A DNA stretch of 64,000 nt from Methanolinea sp. (GCA_025453675.1 JALOPW010000001.1:62001-126000); one strand, 5' to 3'. Numbered from the stretch's first letter, positions 9,682-19,011 are shown. The notes: generated from the letters alone by a model not told the origin. Program-made: numbers and translations.

Positions 9682-9774
9682 TTACCAGGGATCCGGGATT
9701 CCCGATTCTTTTCTTCTGATGATCCCCAATCTCCTGGGGAGCCGGGAAAGGACCCGACCTGAGAGATATATAAC

Positions 9775-9821
9775 TTTACCTTTAGTAAAATTTATATAAC
9801 ACAATGTAAAATATATTTTAC
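9775..9821 (+). promoter_or_regulatory. Promoter and palindromic operators of the repeat protein
   Basis: An A/T-rich block in a G/C-rich genome. It holds a TATA-box-like TTTATATAA at 9791-9799. On one side is the inverted repeat TTTAC(N5)GTAAA (9775-9789), and on the other the perfect 16-bp palindrome GTAAAATATATTTTAC (9806-9821). The same half-site, GTAAA/TTTAC, flanks the TATA box on both sides, which is a typical repressor layout. Confidence 0.6.
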
Positions 9822-9865
9822 GTCGGTAAGGCGCCGACACGATATCTATCCACTTGGAGGTTCAT

Positions 9866-10399
9866 ATGAAAAAAACCGTAACAATGGCCGCAGTTACCAT
9901 GGCACTGGCATTCCTGCTCTTCGTGTCATGCCCGGTGCAGGCTGGAAATGCCGGCGATTCACCCTTTTCCCCGCGAAATGCGGGGGATAAGGGCGACCGG
10001 ATGGCAAACCATCTCGACCGGCTGGAAGAGGCCGGGTATGACGTGAGCGCGATCCGTACCGCGGTGGAGAGCGGCGACATGGAAACAGCCCGTACCCTGA
10101 TGCAGCAGTTCATGGAAGCGCACAAGGACGAGTTCCCAGCCATGCCCGAAAAGGGCAACCGGATACAGGATCAGGCCGGTGAGAAAGGCGACCGGATGGC
10201 GAACCATCTCGACCGGCTGGAAGAGGCCGGGTATGACGTGAGCGCGATCCGTGCCGCGGTGGAGAGCGGCGACATGGAAACAGCCCGTACCCTGATGCAG
10301 CAGTTCATGGAAGTGCACAAGGACGAGTTCCCGGCTCCTCCTTCCGGAGGACGACCCGGGATGGGAGGAATGAAGGCAAGAGCATCACAAGAGGCGTAA
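9866..10399 (+). CDS. Secreted protein with two near-identical tandem repeats
   Basis: A 177-residue protein. Residues 1-28 are a signal peptide (MKKTV start, hydrophobic core, cleavage likely after VQA). The mature part is two copies of a unit of about 50 residues beginning KGDRMANHLDRLEEAGYDVS and ending MQQFMEAHKDEFP, then a Gly/Pro/Arg tail. The unit is amphipathic, charged and Met-rich, probably helical, and recalls periplasmic metal-stress or chaperone proteins, but I do not recognise a named family. The ATG at 9866 has a GGAGG box five bases before it. It sits behind a palindromic operator array, so expression is probably regulated. Confidence 0.8.
   Translation: MKKTVTMAAVTMALAFLLFVSCPVQAGNAGDSPFSPRNAGDKGDRMANHLDRLEEAGYDVSAIRTAVESGDMETARTLMQQFMEAHKDEFPAMPEKGNRIQDQAGEKGDRMANHLDRLEEAGYDVSAIRAAVESGDMETARTLMQQFMEVHKDEFPAPPSGGRPGMGGMKARASQEA
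9986..10140 (+). repeat. Tandem coding repeat, copy 1
   Basis: A 155-bp stretch repeated exactly 195 bp downstream (10181-10335) with only a few mismatches. The near-identity at DNA level points to a recent duplication or gene conversion. Confidence 0.9.
10181..10335 (+). repeat. Tandem coding repeat, copy 2
   Basis: The second copy of the 155-bp coding repeat. It differs from copy 1 at scattered positions, for example Thr/Ala after SAIR and Ala/Val in the MEAHKDEF segment. Confidence 0.9.
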
Positions 10400-10798
10400 T
10401 CAGAGAATCTACCTTGATCAAGTGGAGCATCCATACCCTCGATACCCCCCGGGGACGGGTGTTTCCACCGAAATTGTACCCCATTGGACATGGAGAGGGC
10501 ATGATATTGAGCCGGGATACCCGCCCCGGGAAACAATAGAGAGATATTTCCTGGTATCCCTGGCATGTTCCTCTTTCCGCTATGGATACCTCTCTCGAAC
10601 TACCCTGAAACGACATACCCCGGAACACTCCCGCAGGGTCCTTTTGGTGATTTCCGCCGTGAATCGCAGAGGGCAATCACCGGGAGAAGCCCGTGTAGTG
10701 CAGAAGGGGGGGAGGGAGGTCTACAATGGAAGCGTTTTGTATGCTCTTGCCGCAGGGTCCGGGAATGGCAGACACGATCCCCGGGGCTCTCTCATTCC
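10400..10798. other. Intergenic region without a convincing gene
   Basis: Four hundred bases between convergent genes. Several frames are open, but their translations look like random G/C-rich sequence and none has a good start. I see no tRNA, no strong hairpin and no repeat shared with the rest of the window. Confidence 0.5.
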
Positions 10799-11194
10799 TT
10801 ATACCTGCCGGGGCGTCTTTCGGTATACCATCCCCTGGAATATCGCTACCTTCTCCCCTCTGTCATCAGTCACTTCGACGGTGTAGGTGGCAAGTTTGGG
10901 ATTTTGTGCAAACTCCCGGGCCTCTGCATACAGTGTTCCGCTCCGGGCTGATTTCATGTAGGAGATATGGGCGTTGATGGCTGCCGCAGGAATGCCGTGC
11001 GAATTGGAGGCAAGAGCAAATGCGGCATCTGCGAGGGTGAATATGGCCCCCCCGTGCACGGTCCCATGGCTGTTGGCATGCATCCCCCTGATCTCCATAC
11101 TGACCCTGGCACGCCCGGGTGCAACCTCGAGGAGTTGTATCCCTGCATGTTGTGCAAAGGAATCCTTCTCAAAAAAACGTGTGAATTGATCCAT
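10799..11194 (-). CDS. PaaI-family hotdog thioesterase
   Basis: A 131-residue single-domain hotdog-fold protein. The motif HGTVHGGAIFTLADAAFALA (about residues 43-62) is the PaaI/YbgC-type active site loop and helix, with Asp in LAD as the likely catalytic residue. Such enzymes hydrolyse acyl- or aryl-CoA thioesters. Its substrate is unknown here and the neighbours do not help. Confidence 0.9.
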   Translation of the reverse strand: MDQFTRFFEKDSFAQHAGIQLLEVAPGRARVSMEIRGMHANSHGTVHGGAIFTLADAAFALASNSHGIPAAAINAHISYMKSARSGTLYAEAREFAQNPKLATYTVEVTDDRGEKVAIFQGMVYRKTPRQV

Positions 11195-11298
11195 GGTCGT
11201 ATATGGGGCCGGATAGTAAAAAAAAGTGTATCGGGGGTGTCAGGGAAGAAGGAATTATATGACGCATCAGCAGGCGGAGGCCTGATCTTCCCTGGATC

Positions 11299-11790
11299 TC
11301 ACGAGGGGGAGTGGCCTCTCTCCATCATCCGTGATTCGATCAGGTTCTTCACCTTATATGGGCGGGAGATCTTCTCCATCACCATCTCAAATCCATCTTT
11401 TCCGGCGGTATTGATCGAGAGAGTCCCGGTATTGACGAGACGACCAAAGAGGGACTGCTCCAGGTGGAGATCCGTGATCTGGTGGTATGGCACAGTACTG
11501 CTGGTCCTGGAAATGACCCTTCTCTCTCTCACAATCCGCAAGTCGGTAAGGTAATAGGTGGTCCTCCGTCGCCGTATTTCGGTGTATCCCAGGTAGAACG
11601 CCCCGGCGAGAATAGCGATGATCCTGCCCTCCGTGATAGGTATGAATACGCCGGCCGCGAGGAGGAGAAACCCGAGAAGAAAATGCCAGGCATAGCCCCA
11701 GGCAGAGGGGTGCAGTATGAGGATGACCCCTTCACCGGGGTTCAGGGTTTCCCGGAGTGACCGGGGCACATCGGTATTCGCATTATTCAT
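11299..11790 (-). CDS. Membrane protein with bacterial PH-like (bPH2) domain
   Basis: A 163-residue protein. Two hydrophobic segments (about 30-65) follow a short N-terminus with LNPGEGVILILHPS. The rest is a bPH2 domain, with the core TTYYLTDLRIVRERRVISR and a C-terminal helix. Proteins of this family are small membrane-anchored PH-fold proteins of unknown role. It stands alone between convergently placed genes. Confidence 0.8.
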   Translation of the reverse strand: MNNANTDVPRSLRETLNPGEGVILILHPSAWGYAWHFLLGFLLLAAGVFIPITEGRIIAILAGAFYLGYTEIRRRRTTYYLTDLRIVRERRVISRTSSTVPYHQITDLHLEQSLFGRLVNTGTLSINTAGKDGFEMVMEKISRPYKVKNLIESRMMERGHSPS

Positions 11791-11935
11791 AGGTAAGAAT
11801 TAGGAATGCCCAGGGAAATTTAACCTTTTCATCGTATGATGGGAGTGTGGGCGAAGAGTCGTATTGACGAATGAAATTCTGACCGGGGTGTCATATCCAC
11901 CTGCCCGGGAAGAACCGACTGTCATTCTATCCCAT

Positions 11936-12349
11936 TCATTTCGTGGAATGGGGGATGCAGTCAATATCCCGGATATACGGCTTGATGTCAAGTATTGGCG
12001 AGCCGTCAAGGGCTTCTATCCCGGTGACACTGATGGTTCCCTCCCCGACGGCCTGGATCTCTCCGATTGAGAGGGCGATTGGGTTCGGACGTGCCGGGGA
12101 CCTGATGGAAAATACCGGCCGGGCCTCGTTCCAGTCGGACCTCCTGGCCGTCAGGAGGTGTCGATCTGCCCTGTCCATCCAGTAGAGGACCCAGATATGG
12201 CTGATCCCCTCCATGGTGCCCATGCACGGGATATATTCAGGGTAGAGTTCCAGGGTAGAGACGACCGGGGAGTCCCTCCCCTGCCTTGGTGCCTGGCCGG
12301 ATTCTGTATAGGGGGACCGTATCACTCCCACCGGTTCGAGCGAGATCAT
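11936..12349 (-). CDS. trmO: tRNA (N6-threonylcarbamoyladenosine37-N6)-methyltransferase
   Basis: A 137-residue TrmO/TsaA-type protein. It begins with PVGVIRSPYTESGQAPRQG, the typical N-terminus, and carries ARPNPIALSIGEI and DGSPILDIKPYIRDID, the two conserved motifs of the beta-barrel SAM-binding domain. In bacteria TrmO methylates t6A37 in certain tRNAs. Archaeal members are short, single-domain and probably have the same activity. Confidence 0.9.
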   Translation of the reverse strand: MISLEPVGVIRSPYTESGQAPRQGRDSPVVSTLELYPEYIPCMGTMEGISHIWVLYWMDRADRHLLTARRSDWNEARPVFSIRSPARPNPIALSIGEIQAVGEGTISVTGIEALDGSPILDIKPYIRDIDCIPHSTK

Positions 12350-12512
12350 ACCCAGTCATGGAACCCTCTGGCGGAAAAATGAAGGGGAACCGTTCCAGAG
12401 GAAGCGAGGTGACGGTCCGGATGGACCACTCCCACATTATCCCAGGTATGGACTGGTGCGCCTGGGGGCATTCAACCGGAACGTGCGAAAAAAAAGGGAG
12501 AAAAAACAGGGA

Positions 12513-12995
12513 TCAGCCATTCTTCAGGGCCACGATATCCTTCACTCCGACGAGTTTCCACACGAGGTTTCGCTCCTCCTGCAGGATCTTCTCGGGAGGG
12601 TCGTCCGGCGAATGACCAAGCGCTGACATCACCCGCGGGGAGAGGCCTCTCGTCCTGATCATGTCCACGAACCTGGCACGGATACCGCGCGACAGGTCCG
12701 GGTCCCGTATCTCCTCAAGTCTCCCCTGCAGGCTCACGAACCGGAAGGTGGAGAGGTCCTGCGAATATTGTTCAATTTCCACGGATACAGAGGGATTGTT
12801 CCTGAAATAGTCAATCTTCCGCCCGTATTTCGTCGGGAGGAAATAGAGGTATCTGCCATCGAACACATACAGGAAGGGGGCAATATAGGGGAATTCCATC
12901 CCCCGAAAGGCGATTCGGCTCACATGGCCTTCATCGATGATCCGGTCATACTCCCGCTTCTCCATCTTCGGTATCTTCAGGATGTCCATGCTCAT
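12513..12995 (-). CDS. Pyridoxamine 5'-phosphate oxidase-family flavin-binding protein
   Basis: About 160 residues. The fold is marked by MEKREYDRIIDEGHVSRIAF, then YIAPFLYVFDGRYLYFLPT, where FMN phosphate is usually held, and GRKIDYFRNNPSVSVEIE. These are shared by small FMN-binding PNPOx-like proteins. The role may be flavin or F420-dependent reduction, but this cannot be settled. The frame is open to 13061. I take the ATG at 12995, which has a GGGA element a few bases upstream; the ATG at 12989 is also possible. Confidence 0.8.
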   Translation of the reverse strand: MSMDILKIPKMEKREYDRIIDEGHVSRIAFRGMEFPYIAPFLYVFDGRYLYFLPTKYGRKIDYFRNNPSVSVEIEQYSQDLSTFRFVSLQGRLEEIRDPDLSRGIRARFVDMIRTRGLSPRVMSALGHSPDDPPEKILQEERNLVWKLVGVKDIVALKNG

Positions 12996-13057
12996 GAGTA
13001 TCCCAGAGCCGATAAGAATGTTTTCAACCGGGTAAGGGTGCCGATGATGCATCCCAC

Positions 13058-13537
13058 TCAATCAACGAAGCGGTATCCACTCTGTGTGAGCAATGCAGCA
13101 ATACGGTCTTCTGCGTCATCTGGATATGCGGCAATCATGCGCTCCACCGGTTTCCACGCCTCCCATAGAGCAGGGTCGCTGGTGTGGAGTGCCAGGGTCC
13201 CTGTCACATACCCTGCCGCTGCCCCGTCGGGGGAATGAATCCGGGCGATGACACAGCGGTAGGCCTTACATTGCGCCGGGCTTGTTTCGTGGATGGTGCA
13301 GACGATCCGGTCGCCTGAAGGGCGCAGGAATGGGCAGGCGCCGGGGTGTTTCCTGATCCAGGTGCGGTCGGAGAAGAGATGGTGCTTGTCATCGTCGACC
13401 CTGGCAGAGAAGGGGGTGCCTGTGGACACCGAGCATCCGACAAAGTCAAATGGTCCGGTCTGGCGTTCGATCACGATGAAATCCCCCATGTACCTGCAAC
13501 ATCTCCCGCACTGCCTGCACCCGAATACCATTGCCAT
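13058..13537 (-). CDS. YkgJ-family cysteine cluster protein
   Basis: A 159-residue protein starting FGCRQCGRCCRYMGDF, the CxxCxxCC cluster of the YkgJ/CxxCxxCC family, with later cysteines (GACPFL, CTIHETSPAQCKAYRC) that complete a presumed zinc or iron site. The molecular function of the family is unknown. A second member is encoded divergently 174 bases away, so the pair shares a promoter region. Confidence 0.88.
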   Translation of the reverse strand: MAMVFGCRQCGRCCRYMGDFIVIERQTGPFDFVGCSVSTGTPFSARVDDDKHHLFSDRTWIRKHPGACPFLRPSGDRIVCTIHETSPAQCKAYRCVIARIHSPDGAAAGYVTGTLALHTSDPALWEAWKPVERMIAAYPDDAEDRIAALLTQSGYRFVD

Positions 13538-13710
13538 ACACCTCTCTCGCGTGATCTCATAAATACGGGGATGCGGGAGGAGGGAGTGCGAAACGCATCG
13601 TCCCCCGCCACTTCCATATTCGCTCGTGAATGTTGCCGCACCTCCCTGCCTTCCGGCAGGGAATGCAGCCTAAAGTCCAATAATCCCCCCTGGCCAGCTC
13701 ACCCTGGCAG

Positions 13711-14223
13711 GTGAAGAGTGAAACAGAGATAAGGGGGCGGGAGTACCATACCTGCAATGGTACCTGTGATTCGGGCAGACCGGGGGTTGGTCACATAGCA
13801 GGCGAAGAAGAGATCGAAGAATGCCTGCAGTGCGGACTGTGCTGCAAGATATTCGGGGATCGCATCTATCCCACTCCTGAAAATCTCTATCTCTGGCTGG
13901 AGAACGGGAGGGATGATATACTCCGGTTCTTCATGGCCTGCCTGGAAGACGGGAGATGGGTGTGGTGCACGGAGATTTCCCCAAACGACCTCGCGGGTAT
14001 CCACGCGGTGGAGATACGGGACCCTGCCACGGGTGGATACCTCCCGGTCTGCCCGTTCCTTCGCCGGGTTACAAAAACCCGTTACCTCTGTGGAATTCAC
14101 ACCATGAAGCCGGAGATGTGCAGGAATTTCCAGCCATGGATATGGGGTGAGACCTACTTCAACCGGTGTAAGGCATTGAAGAGGAGGGAGGAGGCGTCAC
14201 TGTGGGACAGGTTCCCCGAATGA
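13711..14223 (+). CDS. YkgJ-family cysteine cluster protein (second copy)
   Basis: A 170-residue protein with the cluster [12 protein letters not shown] near residues 38-49, then VCPFLRR and [19 protein letters not shown], which supply the remaining metal-ligand cysteines. It has an N-terminal extension of about 35 residues with two extra cysteines. It is divergent from the first family member and clearly not a recent duplicate. No enzymatic function is known. Confidence 0.88.
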   Translation: MKSETEIRGREYHTCNGTCDSGRPGVGHIAGEEEIEECLQCGLCCKIFGDRIYPTPENLYLWLENGRDDILRFFMACLEDGRWVWCTEISPNDLAGIHAVEIRDPATGGYLPVCPFLRRVTKTRYLCGIHTMKPEMCRNFQPWIWGETYFNRCKALKRREEASLWDRFPE

Positions 14224-14347
14224 GCGGGCCGGGTACTCCGATCCGGGATTGGTTCGACGCATGCCCTGGCAGGACATGCCCTTCTCGGCATTCCACGGAA
14301 GGAAAAGGCGTCTTACAGGGATCGATGTGCAGTCCTGGGGCAATCGC

Positions 14348-14623
14348 ATGAGAGAGGTACGGGCACTGGTATCCGGGAGGGTGCAGGGGGTGGGCTATCG
14401 CTATTTTGCCAGGGACCAGGCCACCCGCCTGGAGTTATCAGGATGGGTCCGGAACAACCCTGACGGGACCGTGAGCGTCTCCGCGGTGGGAGAGGAGGGG
14501 CTCCTGCAGGAGTTCCTGAACGCACTCATGGCCCCGGATGACCCTTTTATCCGGGTAACCGGGATCACCGTTGAATGGCATGAAACAGAAAAGCCGGGGA
14601 ATGAATTTGAGATTCGCAGATAA
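14348..14623 (+). CDS. acyP: Acylphosphatase
   Basis: A 91-residue protein with the full acylphosphatase signature: [18 protein letters not shown], with the phosphate-binding loop and its arginine, and [19 protein letters not shown], with the catalytic asparagine. It hydrolyses acyl phosphates. The frame is open upstream, but only the ATG at 14348 gives the standard N-terminus. It is 36 bases upstream of the GntP permease and may be co-transcribed with it. Confidence 0.95.
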   Translation: MREVRALVSGRVQGVGYRYFARDQATRLELSGWVRNNPDGTVSVSAVGEEGLLQEFLNALMAPDDPFIRVTGITVEWHETEKPGNEFEIRR

Positions 14624-14659
14624 ATCCCATATCAGGACTACCGGATCTGTCGAGGTTCC

Positions 14660-15946
14660 ATGTACTACGAGTTGAGCATCCTTCTCCTGACCCTGCTCTT
14701 CATCACCGTCATGAGCCTGTGGGTGCGGCCCCCTCCATTTTTCACCCTTTTTGCGGGGGCACTCTTCTATGGTCTGGCATCCGGAATGAACCTGGACCAG
14801 GTGATGATAGCCGTCATCGGGGGACTGGGAAAAGTCTTCGCCATCTTTGCCATCATCATCCTGAGCGGGGCCATCATTGCCAGGACTCTGCAGGCACAGG
14901 GGCTTATCGAGGGCCTTGTTGCTGATCTGCAGAGGAGAACAGGGGATTCTCACACGCTCTCTGGCCTGGCCGGATATCTCTTTGCCATTCCCACCACCTG
15001 CTGTATCACCGCATTTGTCATGCTCACCCCTGTCCTCGAGAGGCTGGGGAACGGTGGGGAGAACAGGAAGTACCTGTACCTTGCGGCGGTGGGAAGCGTG
15101 CTCTCCTATACCCTGATCTACCCCACACCCGTGGTCATCCCCCTCTTCAGCGGACTCGGTGAAGGTGCATCCCCGCTGGTCTTTGACCTGGTGGCCATCC
15201 CCCTCTCCCTCCTCGTCCTATTCGCCGTGATCCTGGTGTTCCGCGCCCGATCCGTCGCCCGTGGAGAGGGCGAGACACGTGATGAGGGGAATGATGCAGG
15301 GGACCAGGCATGGAGCGCCACAGCCGGCGGCATACACTGGAGGGCCTGGGCCCCCTTCCTGGCTATCCTGATCTCCATCCCCCTCTTCTACCTTGGCTTC
15401 TCACTCTCCCACGAGAGCCTGATCCAGTGTATCATGGTAGTGGGGCTGGTGACCGCACTGGCCCTGGCAACGCCTGCGGCAAGGACTGCAGGACTTCACC
15501 AGGGGACGAAGCACGCAGGCCTGATCATGTTTGATATCTGCGGAGCCGGGGCGCTGGGAAGCGTGATCGTCAGCAGTGGCTTTCCCCAGGCGGTCTTTCC
15601 CGGTATTTCGGGTTTCCTCCCCCTTGTGGTGATTCCTTTTGCGTTCACCGCCCTCATCCAGGCTGCCCAGGGTTCCCGTGTGGTCAGTGCGGTAATCTCG
15701 TCGCAGGTCCTGGCAGGGACTGCCATCGCAGCCTCTCTGCATCCCCTCCCCCTGATCCTCTCCGTTGCGGCCGGCACCTGCGTCATCTCCTACCTCTCAG
15801 ATCCCTACTTCTGGCTGCTGCAGCGGACCACGGGGGGGAGTGTCGGGGAGGTGGTGAGGAACTATACCTTTCCCCTGTGCATAGGCGGCCTTGCGGTGTT
15901 TGCGGCATCACTGGCACTCCAGGCAGCCCTCGGCCCGGTGGGATGA
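14660..15946 (+). CDS. GntP-family permease
   Basis: A 428-residue membrane protein with about 12 hydrophobic segments. The order of motifs (GLASGMNLDQVMIAVIGGLG, then IIILSGAIIARTLQAQGL, and a later IPTTCCITAFVML) is that of gluconate:H+ symporter family proteins. Members carry organic acids such as gluconate. The substrate in a methanogen is unknown. Confidence 0.85.
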   Translation: MYYELSILLLTLLFITVMSLWVRPPPFFTLFAGALFYGLASGMNLDQVMIAVIGGLGKVFAIFAIIILSGAIIARTLQAQGLIEGLVADLQRRTGDSHTLSGLAGYLFAIPTTCCITAFVMLTPVLERLGNGGENRKYLYLAAVGSVLSYTLIYPTPVVIPLFSGLGEGASPLVFDLVAIPLSLLVLFAVILVFRARSVARGEGETRDEGNDAGDQAWSATAGGIHWRAWAPFLAILISIPLFYLGFSLSHESLIQCIMVVGLVTALALATPAARTAGLHQGTKHAGLIMFDICGAGALGSVIVSSGFPQAVFPGISGFLPLVVIPFAFTALIQAAQGSRVVSAVISSQVLAGTAIAASLHPLPLILSVAAGTCVISYLSDPYFWLLQRTTGGSVGEVVRNYTFPLCIGGLAVFAASLALQAALGPVG

Positions 15947-15956
15947 TACCGCCGAA

Positions 15957-17066
15957 TCAGGGTAAGAGAAACTCGTGGATATCCCTGCGGGGTGCGGCAG
16001 GGACGGGGGATGCATACCCCATGCGAAAGAGCATCTGCACGGTATGGGTGTCCGGGATGCCCAGGTATTCATAGAGGCTGGACCGGAGTGTTGCCATCTC
16101 CGGGTAGTCTGCCAGGAACTGGGTGAAGGGATGGAGCGCCAGACCGAGCTCCGTGGCCTTGAGGTGCACCCGCTGGAAGGCCCGCCCTGCCCTCACCTGG
16201 TCGGTCCGAAAGTCCCCCTTGGTCGAGAGCCACCCCATACCCCCGGCGCTCACTGCCTGAGCCCGGGTATTCTTCTCCACCAGCCGGGAGAAGGATGAGG
16301 GAGAGGAGGCGGCCTTCTTCCTTGAGAGGAAGAACTTCCCGATGAAGAACCGTGCCACCTTCCCGTACCCGGCTTGGGCAAGCCCGAACCCGTCAGGTGA
16401 CTGGCGCGCCTCTGCATCCGTGAACCTGAAGTAGTGAACAGTCTCACGCCACCTCTCCCTGTCCGCCAGTTCGATCTTCATGGCCGTGGATGCCAGGTCC
16501 GCGACGGCCCCCATCAACCCGGCATCGTGTGAGAACCCGAGCGGCACCAGGGAGTAATCATAGGCTGCGGTGATCTCCCCGGCCAGGGAGAGGGGGACTT
16601 TATCTCTCCTGAACGTGCGCCGGTTAGTATGCCGAAGGGGGATCTGCCGGAAGAGTGGGTCATATTCCACTCTCTGGTCCTCCACCATGTCCACGTGAGC
16701 AACGGGAGTGTCAGGGACAATTTTCCCATCCGGCCAACCCCCCGGGAAGAGGTCGATATCGGCATGGAACCCGAATGACTTTGCGGCCAGGTCCAGGTTC
16801 TCCAGGAACGCCCCCAGGGAAATGAAGGCCTGCCTGCCCAGGGGATCACAACCGGGAATGCATCGTTCCCTGTCGATTGAGAGCACTATCCTCTCTTTTC
16901 CCAGAAATGACACGTTCCAGGGCTGGGTATTGTGAGGGCTCGGTGCCAGTATGGCGAATGGCAGCACCCTGCACCTGATGTCTGATGGATCGATCTGTGT
17001 CACAGGACAGGACTCCTCGGGGGTATGCACATTCTCTCCCCTTGTGGAAATAAGAGATGTGCACAT
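15957..17066 (-). CDS. Acg-family FMN-binding oxidoreductase (nitroreductase-like)
   Basis: A 369-residue protein with LAPSPHNTQPWNVSF near residue 40, the FMN-binding start of nitroreductase-fold proteins, and a second half with GMGWLSTKGDFRTDQVRAGR and a C-terminal LFRMGYASP. Length and motif order fit the Acg family, which may bind but not turn over flavin. Its ATG directly follows the TGA of the SemiSWEET gene, so the two are translationally coupled. Confidence 0.82.
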   Translation of the reverse strand: MCTSLISTRGENVHTPEESCPVTQIDPSDIRCRVLPFAILAPSPHNTQPWNVSFLGKERIVLSIDRERCIPGCDPLGRQAFISLGAFLENLDLAAKSFGFHADIDLFPGGWPDGKIVPDTPVAHVDMVEDQRVEYDPLFRQIPLRHTNRRTFRRDKVPLSLAGEITAAYDYSLVPLGFSHDAGLMGAVADLASTAMKIELADRERWRETVHYFRFTDAEARQSPDGFGLAQAGYGKVARFFIGKFFLSRKKAASSPSSFSRLVEKNTRAQAVSAGGMGWLSTKGDFRTDQVRAGRAFQRVHLKATELGLALHPFTQFLADYPEMATLRSSLYEYLGIPDTHTVQMLFRMGYASPVPAAPRRDIHEFLLP

Positions 17067-17351
17067 TCAGACGGATTTACATCCATTCCCGCTGCACCCC
17101 CTGAAGTGAACATAGAGTAAAAGGGCTATGACCAGAGTCCCGAAGGTGACGATATTTGCCACGGTGACTATGGGGTCCCCGATGTGCATCCCGTAGAGCG
17201 CCCAGAGCCCCACGCCTGCAAGGAACTGGATGAAGGTGAGCGGGCTCACATCTTTTACGTGGCGGGTCCGGTACATCTTCAGGATCTGGGGCACAAAGCC
17301 AAACGTGGTGAGCAGGGCAGCGACCACTCCCATGAAGAACCAGGAATTCAT
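17067..17351 (-). CDS. SemiSWEET/PQ-loop transporter
   Basis: A 94-residue protein with three membrane helices and the PQ-loop motif FGFVPQILKMYRTR, followed by DVSPLTFIQFLAGVGLWALYG. This is the half-size SWEET fold that works as a dimer and moves small sugars or related solutes. The ATG at 17351 gives the normal N-terminus (MNSWFFMGVVAALLTT). The tail GCSGNGCKSV is Cys-containing. It lies upstream of, and abuts, the Acg-type gene. Confidence 0.9.
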   Translation of the reverse strand: MNSWFFMGVVAALLTTFGFVPQILKMYRTRHVKDVSPLTFIQFLAGVGLWALYGMHIGDPIVTVANIVTFGTLVIALLLYVHFRGCSGNGCKSV

Positions 17352-17474
17352 ACTGTCCTCTTTCTCTAGAATGAAGGAAAGGGGAGGTGAAATATACTTG
17401 GCTCTCCCTCTCATCAGGGATCGGCATGCGGGAGCGGTGGGATGTGAAACGAACCTGTCTGTTTCACATCCCCT

Positions 17475-18863
17475 TCAATGAGAGTGGACTCCCCTCCGCC
17501 AGGAGACTACCGCCCCACATATGCTGAGTGAGAACAGTACAAGGAATACGGCCTGCATGCTCTTGAGGAAAGGCCCGGCCATGGCAGGGGAGACGGGGAT
17601 GTTGCCGAGGAGAAGGGCAAACGCGATCATCACCATCCCCATGCTCATCATCATTCCGAGGGACCGCATGGTGGCGAGCATGGCGGATGCAACCCCGTAG
17701 TGATGGCGGGAGACTGCGCTCATGATGGCATTGGTGTTCGGCGCAGAGAAGAGCGCAAGACCGATCCCGAGCAGGACGAGGAGCAGGATTACCAATGAAA
17801 GGGAAGAGTCCTCCTGGAGGAACGAGAAGCCAAAGAGACTCGCGGCAGAGACGATGAGGCCAAGCGATGCCAGGTTTTCGGGGGGTACCCGGTCAGAGAG
17901 CTTCCCGGTGAACGGGGAGAAGATCATCTGGACCATTGGCTGCACGAGGAGGACAAGCCCTGCAAAGGCGGGGGAAAAGCCCTGTACGACCTGGAGATAC
18001 AGGCTCATCAGGAAGGTAACCGCGAATGTGGCAGAGTAATTAATCAGGGCTGATGCATTGGAGTAGGTAAAAGACCTGTTCTCACGGAAGAGGCGGACGG
18101 GGAAGAGGGGTGATGCAGTCGCCTCCTCCATCCGAATAAAGACGAAGAGAAGCCCCAGGGACGAGATGACCGCTACAACACCCGCGATCTCCGGGAGCGT
18201 GGAGATTCCCAGGAAGAAGAGGACCATGATCATGGCCGAGAAGGCGGCGCCGCGGATGTCAAAGGGCTCCTTCCTCCCCTCGGAGAGGGAGGGGGGGAGC
18301 AGGTGGGCTGAAGCGAGCACTCCTGCCCCGAGGAGGATGGTGATACCAAAAATACTCCTCCAGCCAAGGTACTGGGTGAGGAGCCCTCCAAGGAACGGAC
18401 CGAGCGTCAGGCCCCCGTATACGGCCATCACGTTCAGTCCAAGCGCCCTTCCCCGTTCACCCGGGGGATAGATCTCGGCAATGATGGCCACGGCGTTTGA
18501 AAAAACCATCGCACTCCCGAATCCCTGCAGGAACCGGCATCCCAGGAGGAACGGAACACTGGGAGTGAAGATCGTCAGGAACGAGGCGAATGTATAGATC
18601 AGGGTGCCCCAGACAAAGACCCGGCCCCTTCCCATGAGATCCCCGAACCTGCCGGCGGGAAGCAGGAAAATCGCGGTGGAGAGAAGGTAGGAGGTCGGTA
18701 TCCAGGAGAGGATCACGGCATCGATCCCGAACTCCTCTCCGATCACCGGGAGTGCCAGGTTGATGCTGGAACCGGTGAATGGATTGAGGAAGGTGGCGAT
18801 GGTCACCACCACGAGTATGATGGTCCGCGTCCGTGGATCAACCCTCTGCGCCTGATCTGACAT
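17475..18863 (-). CDS. MFS transporter, DHA2-like (probable drug exporter)
   Basis: A 462-residue membrane protein with about 14 hydrophobic segments. The N-terminus (TIATFLNPFTGSSINLALPV) and the loop AGRFGDLMGRGRVFVWGT (motif A), followed by GFGSAMVFSNAVAIIAEIYP, are typical of EmrB/QacA-type drug:H+ antiporters. The ATG at 18863 has a GGTGA box seven bases before it. The substrate is unknown. Confidence 0.88.
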   Translation of the reverse strand: MSDQAQRVDPRTRTIILVVVTIATFLNPFTGSSINLALPVIGEEFGIDAVILSWIPTSYLLSTAIFLLPAGRFGDLMGRGRVFVWGTLIYTFASFLTIFTPSVPFLLGCRFLQGFGSAMVFSNAVAIIAEIYPPGERGRALGLNVMAVYGGLTLGPFLGGLLTQYLGWRSIFGITILLGAGVLASAHLLPPSLSEGRKEPFDIRGAAFSAMIMVLFFLGISTLPEIAGVVAVISSLGLLFVFIRMEEATASPLFPVRLFRENRSFTYSNASALINYSATFAVTFLMSLYLQVVQGFSPAFAGLVLLVQPMVQMIFSPFTGKLSDRVPPENLASLGLIVSAASLFGFSFLQEDSSLSLVILLLVLLGIGLALFSAPNTNAIMSAVSRHHYGVASAMLATMRSLGMMMSMGMVMIAFALLLGNIPVSPAMAGPFLKSMQAVFLVLFSLSICGAVVSWRRGVHSH

Positions 18864-19011
18864 GGACCGTTCACCAAAAAAAACACCGAAGGAAATACAC
18901 CCCCCGATGTACCTTTGTAGCTATTGATGGGGGGCAGTCATCAAATTTTGCAGGATCTCTCCCCCCCATCGGGAATTCTTCTTTGAAAAAAGAGGGTCGT
19001 GGTGAGATTTT

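Noticed and set aside
9986-10335. Tandem repeats considered as a CRISPR-like array
   Set aside because: Only two units, 155 bp long, in frame within one coding gene; there is no spacer structure and no cas gene.
10422-10886. Open frames in the 10.4-10.8 kb gap
   Set aside because: Translations look like random G/C-rich sequence and overlap the thioesterase gene on the other strand.
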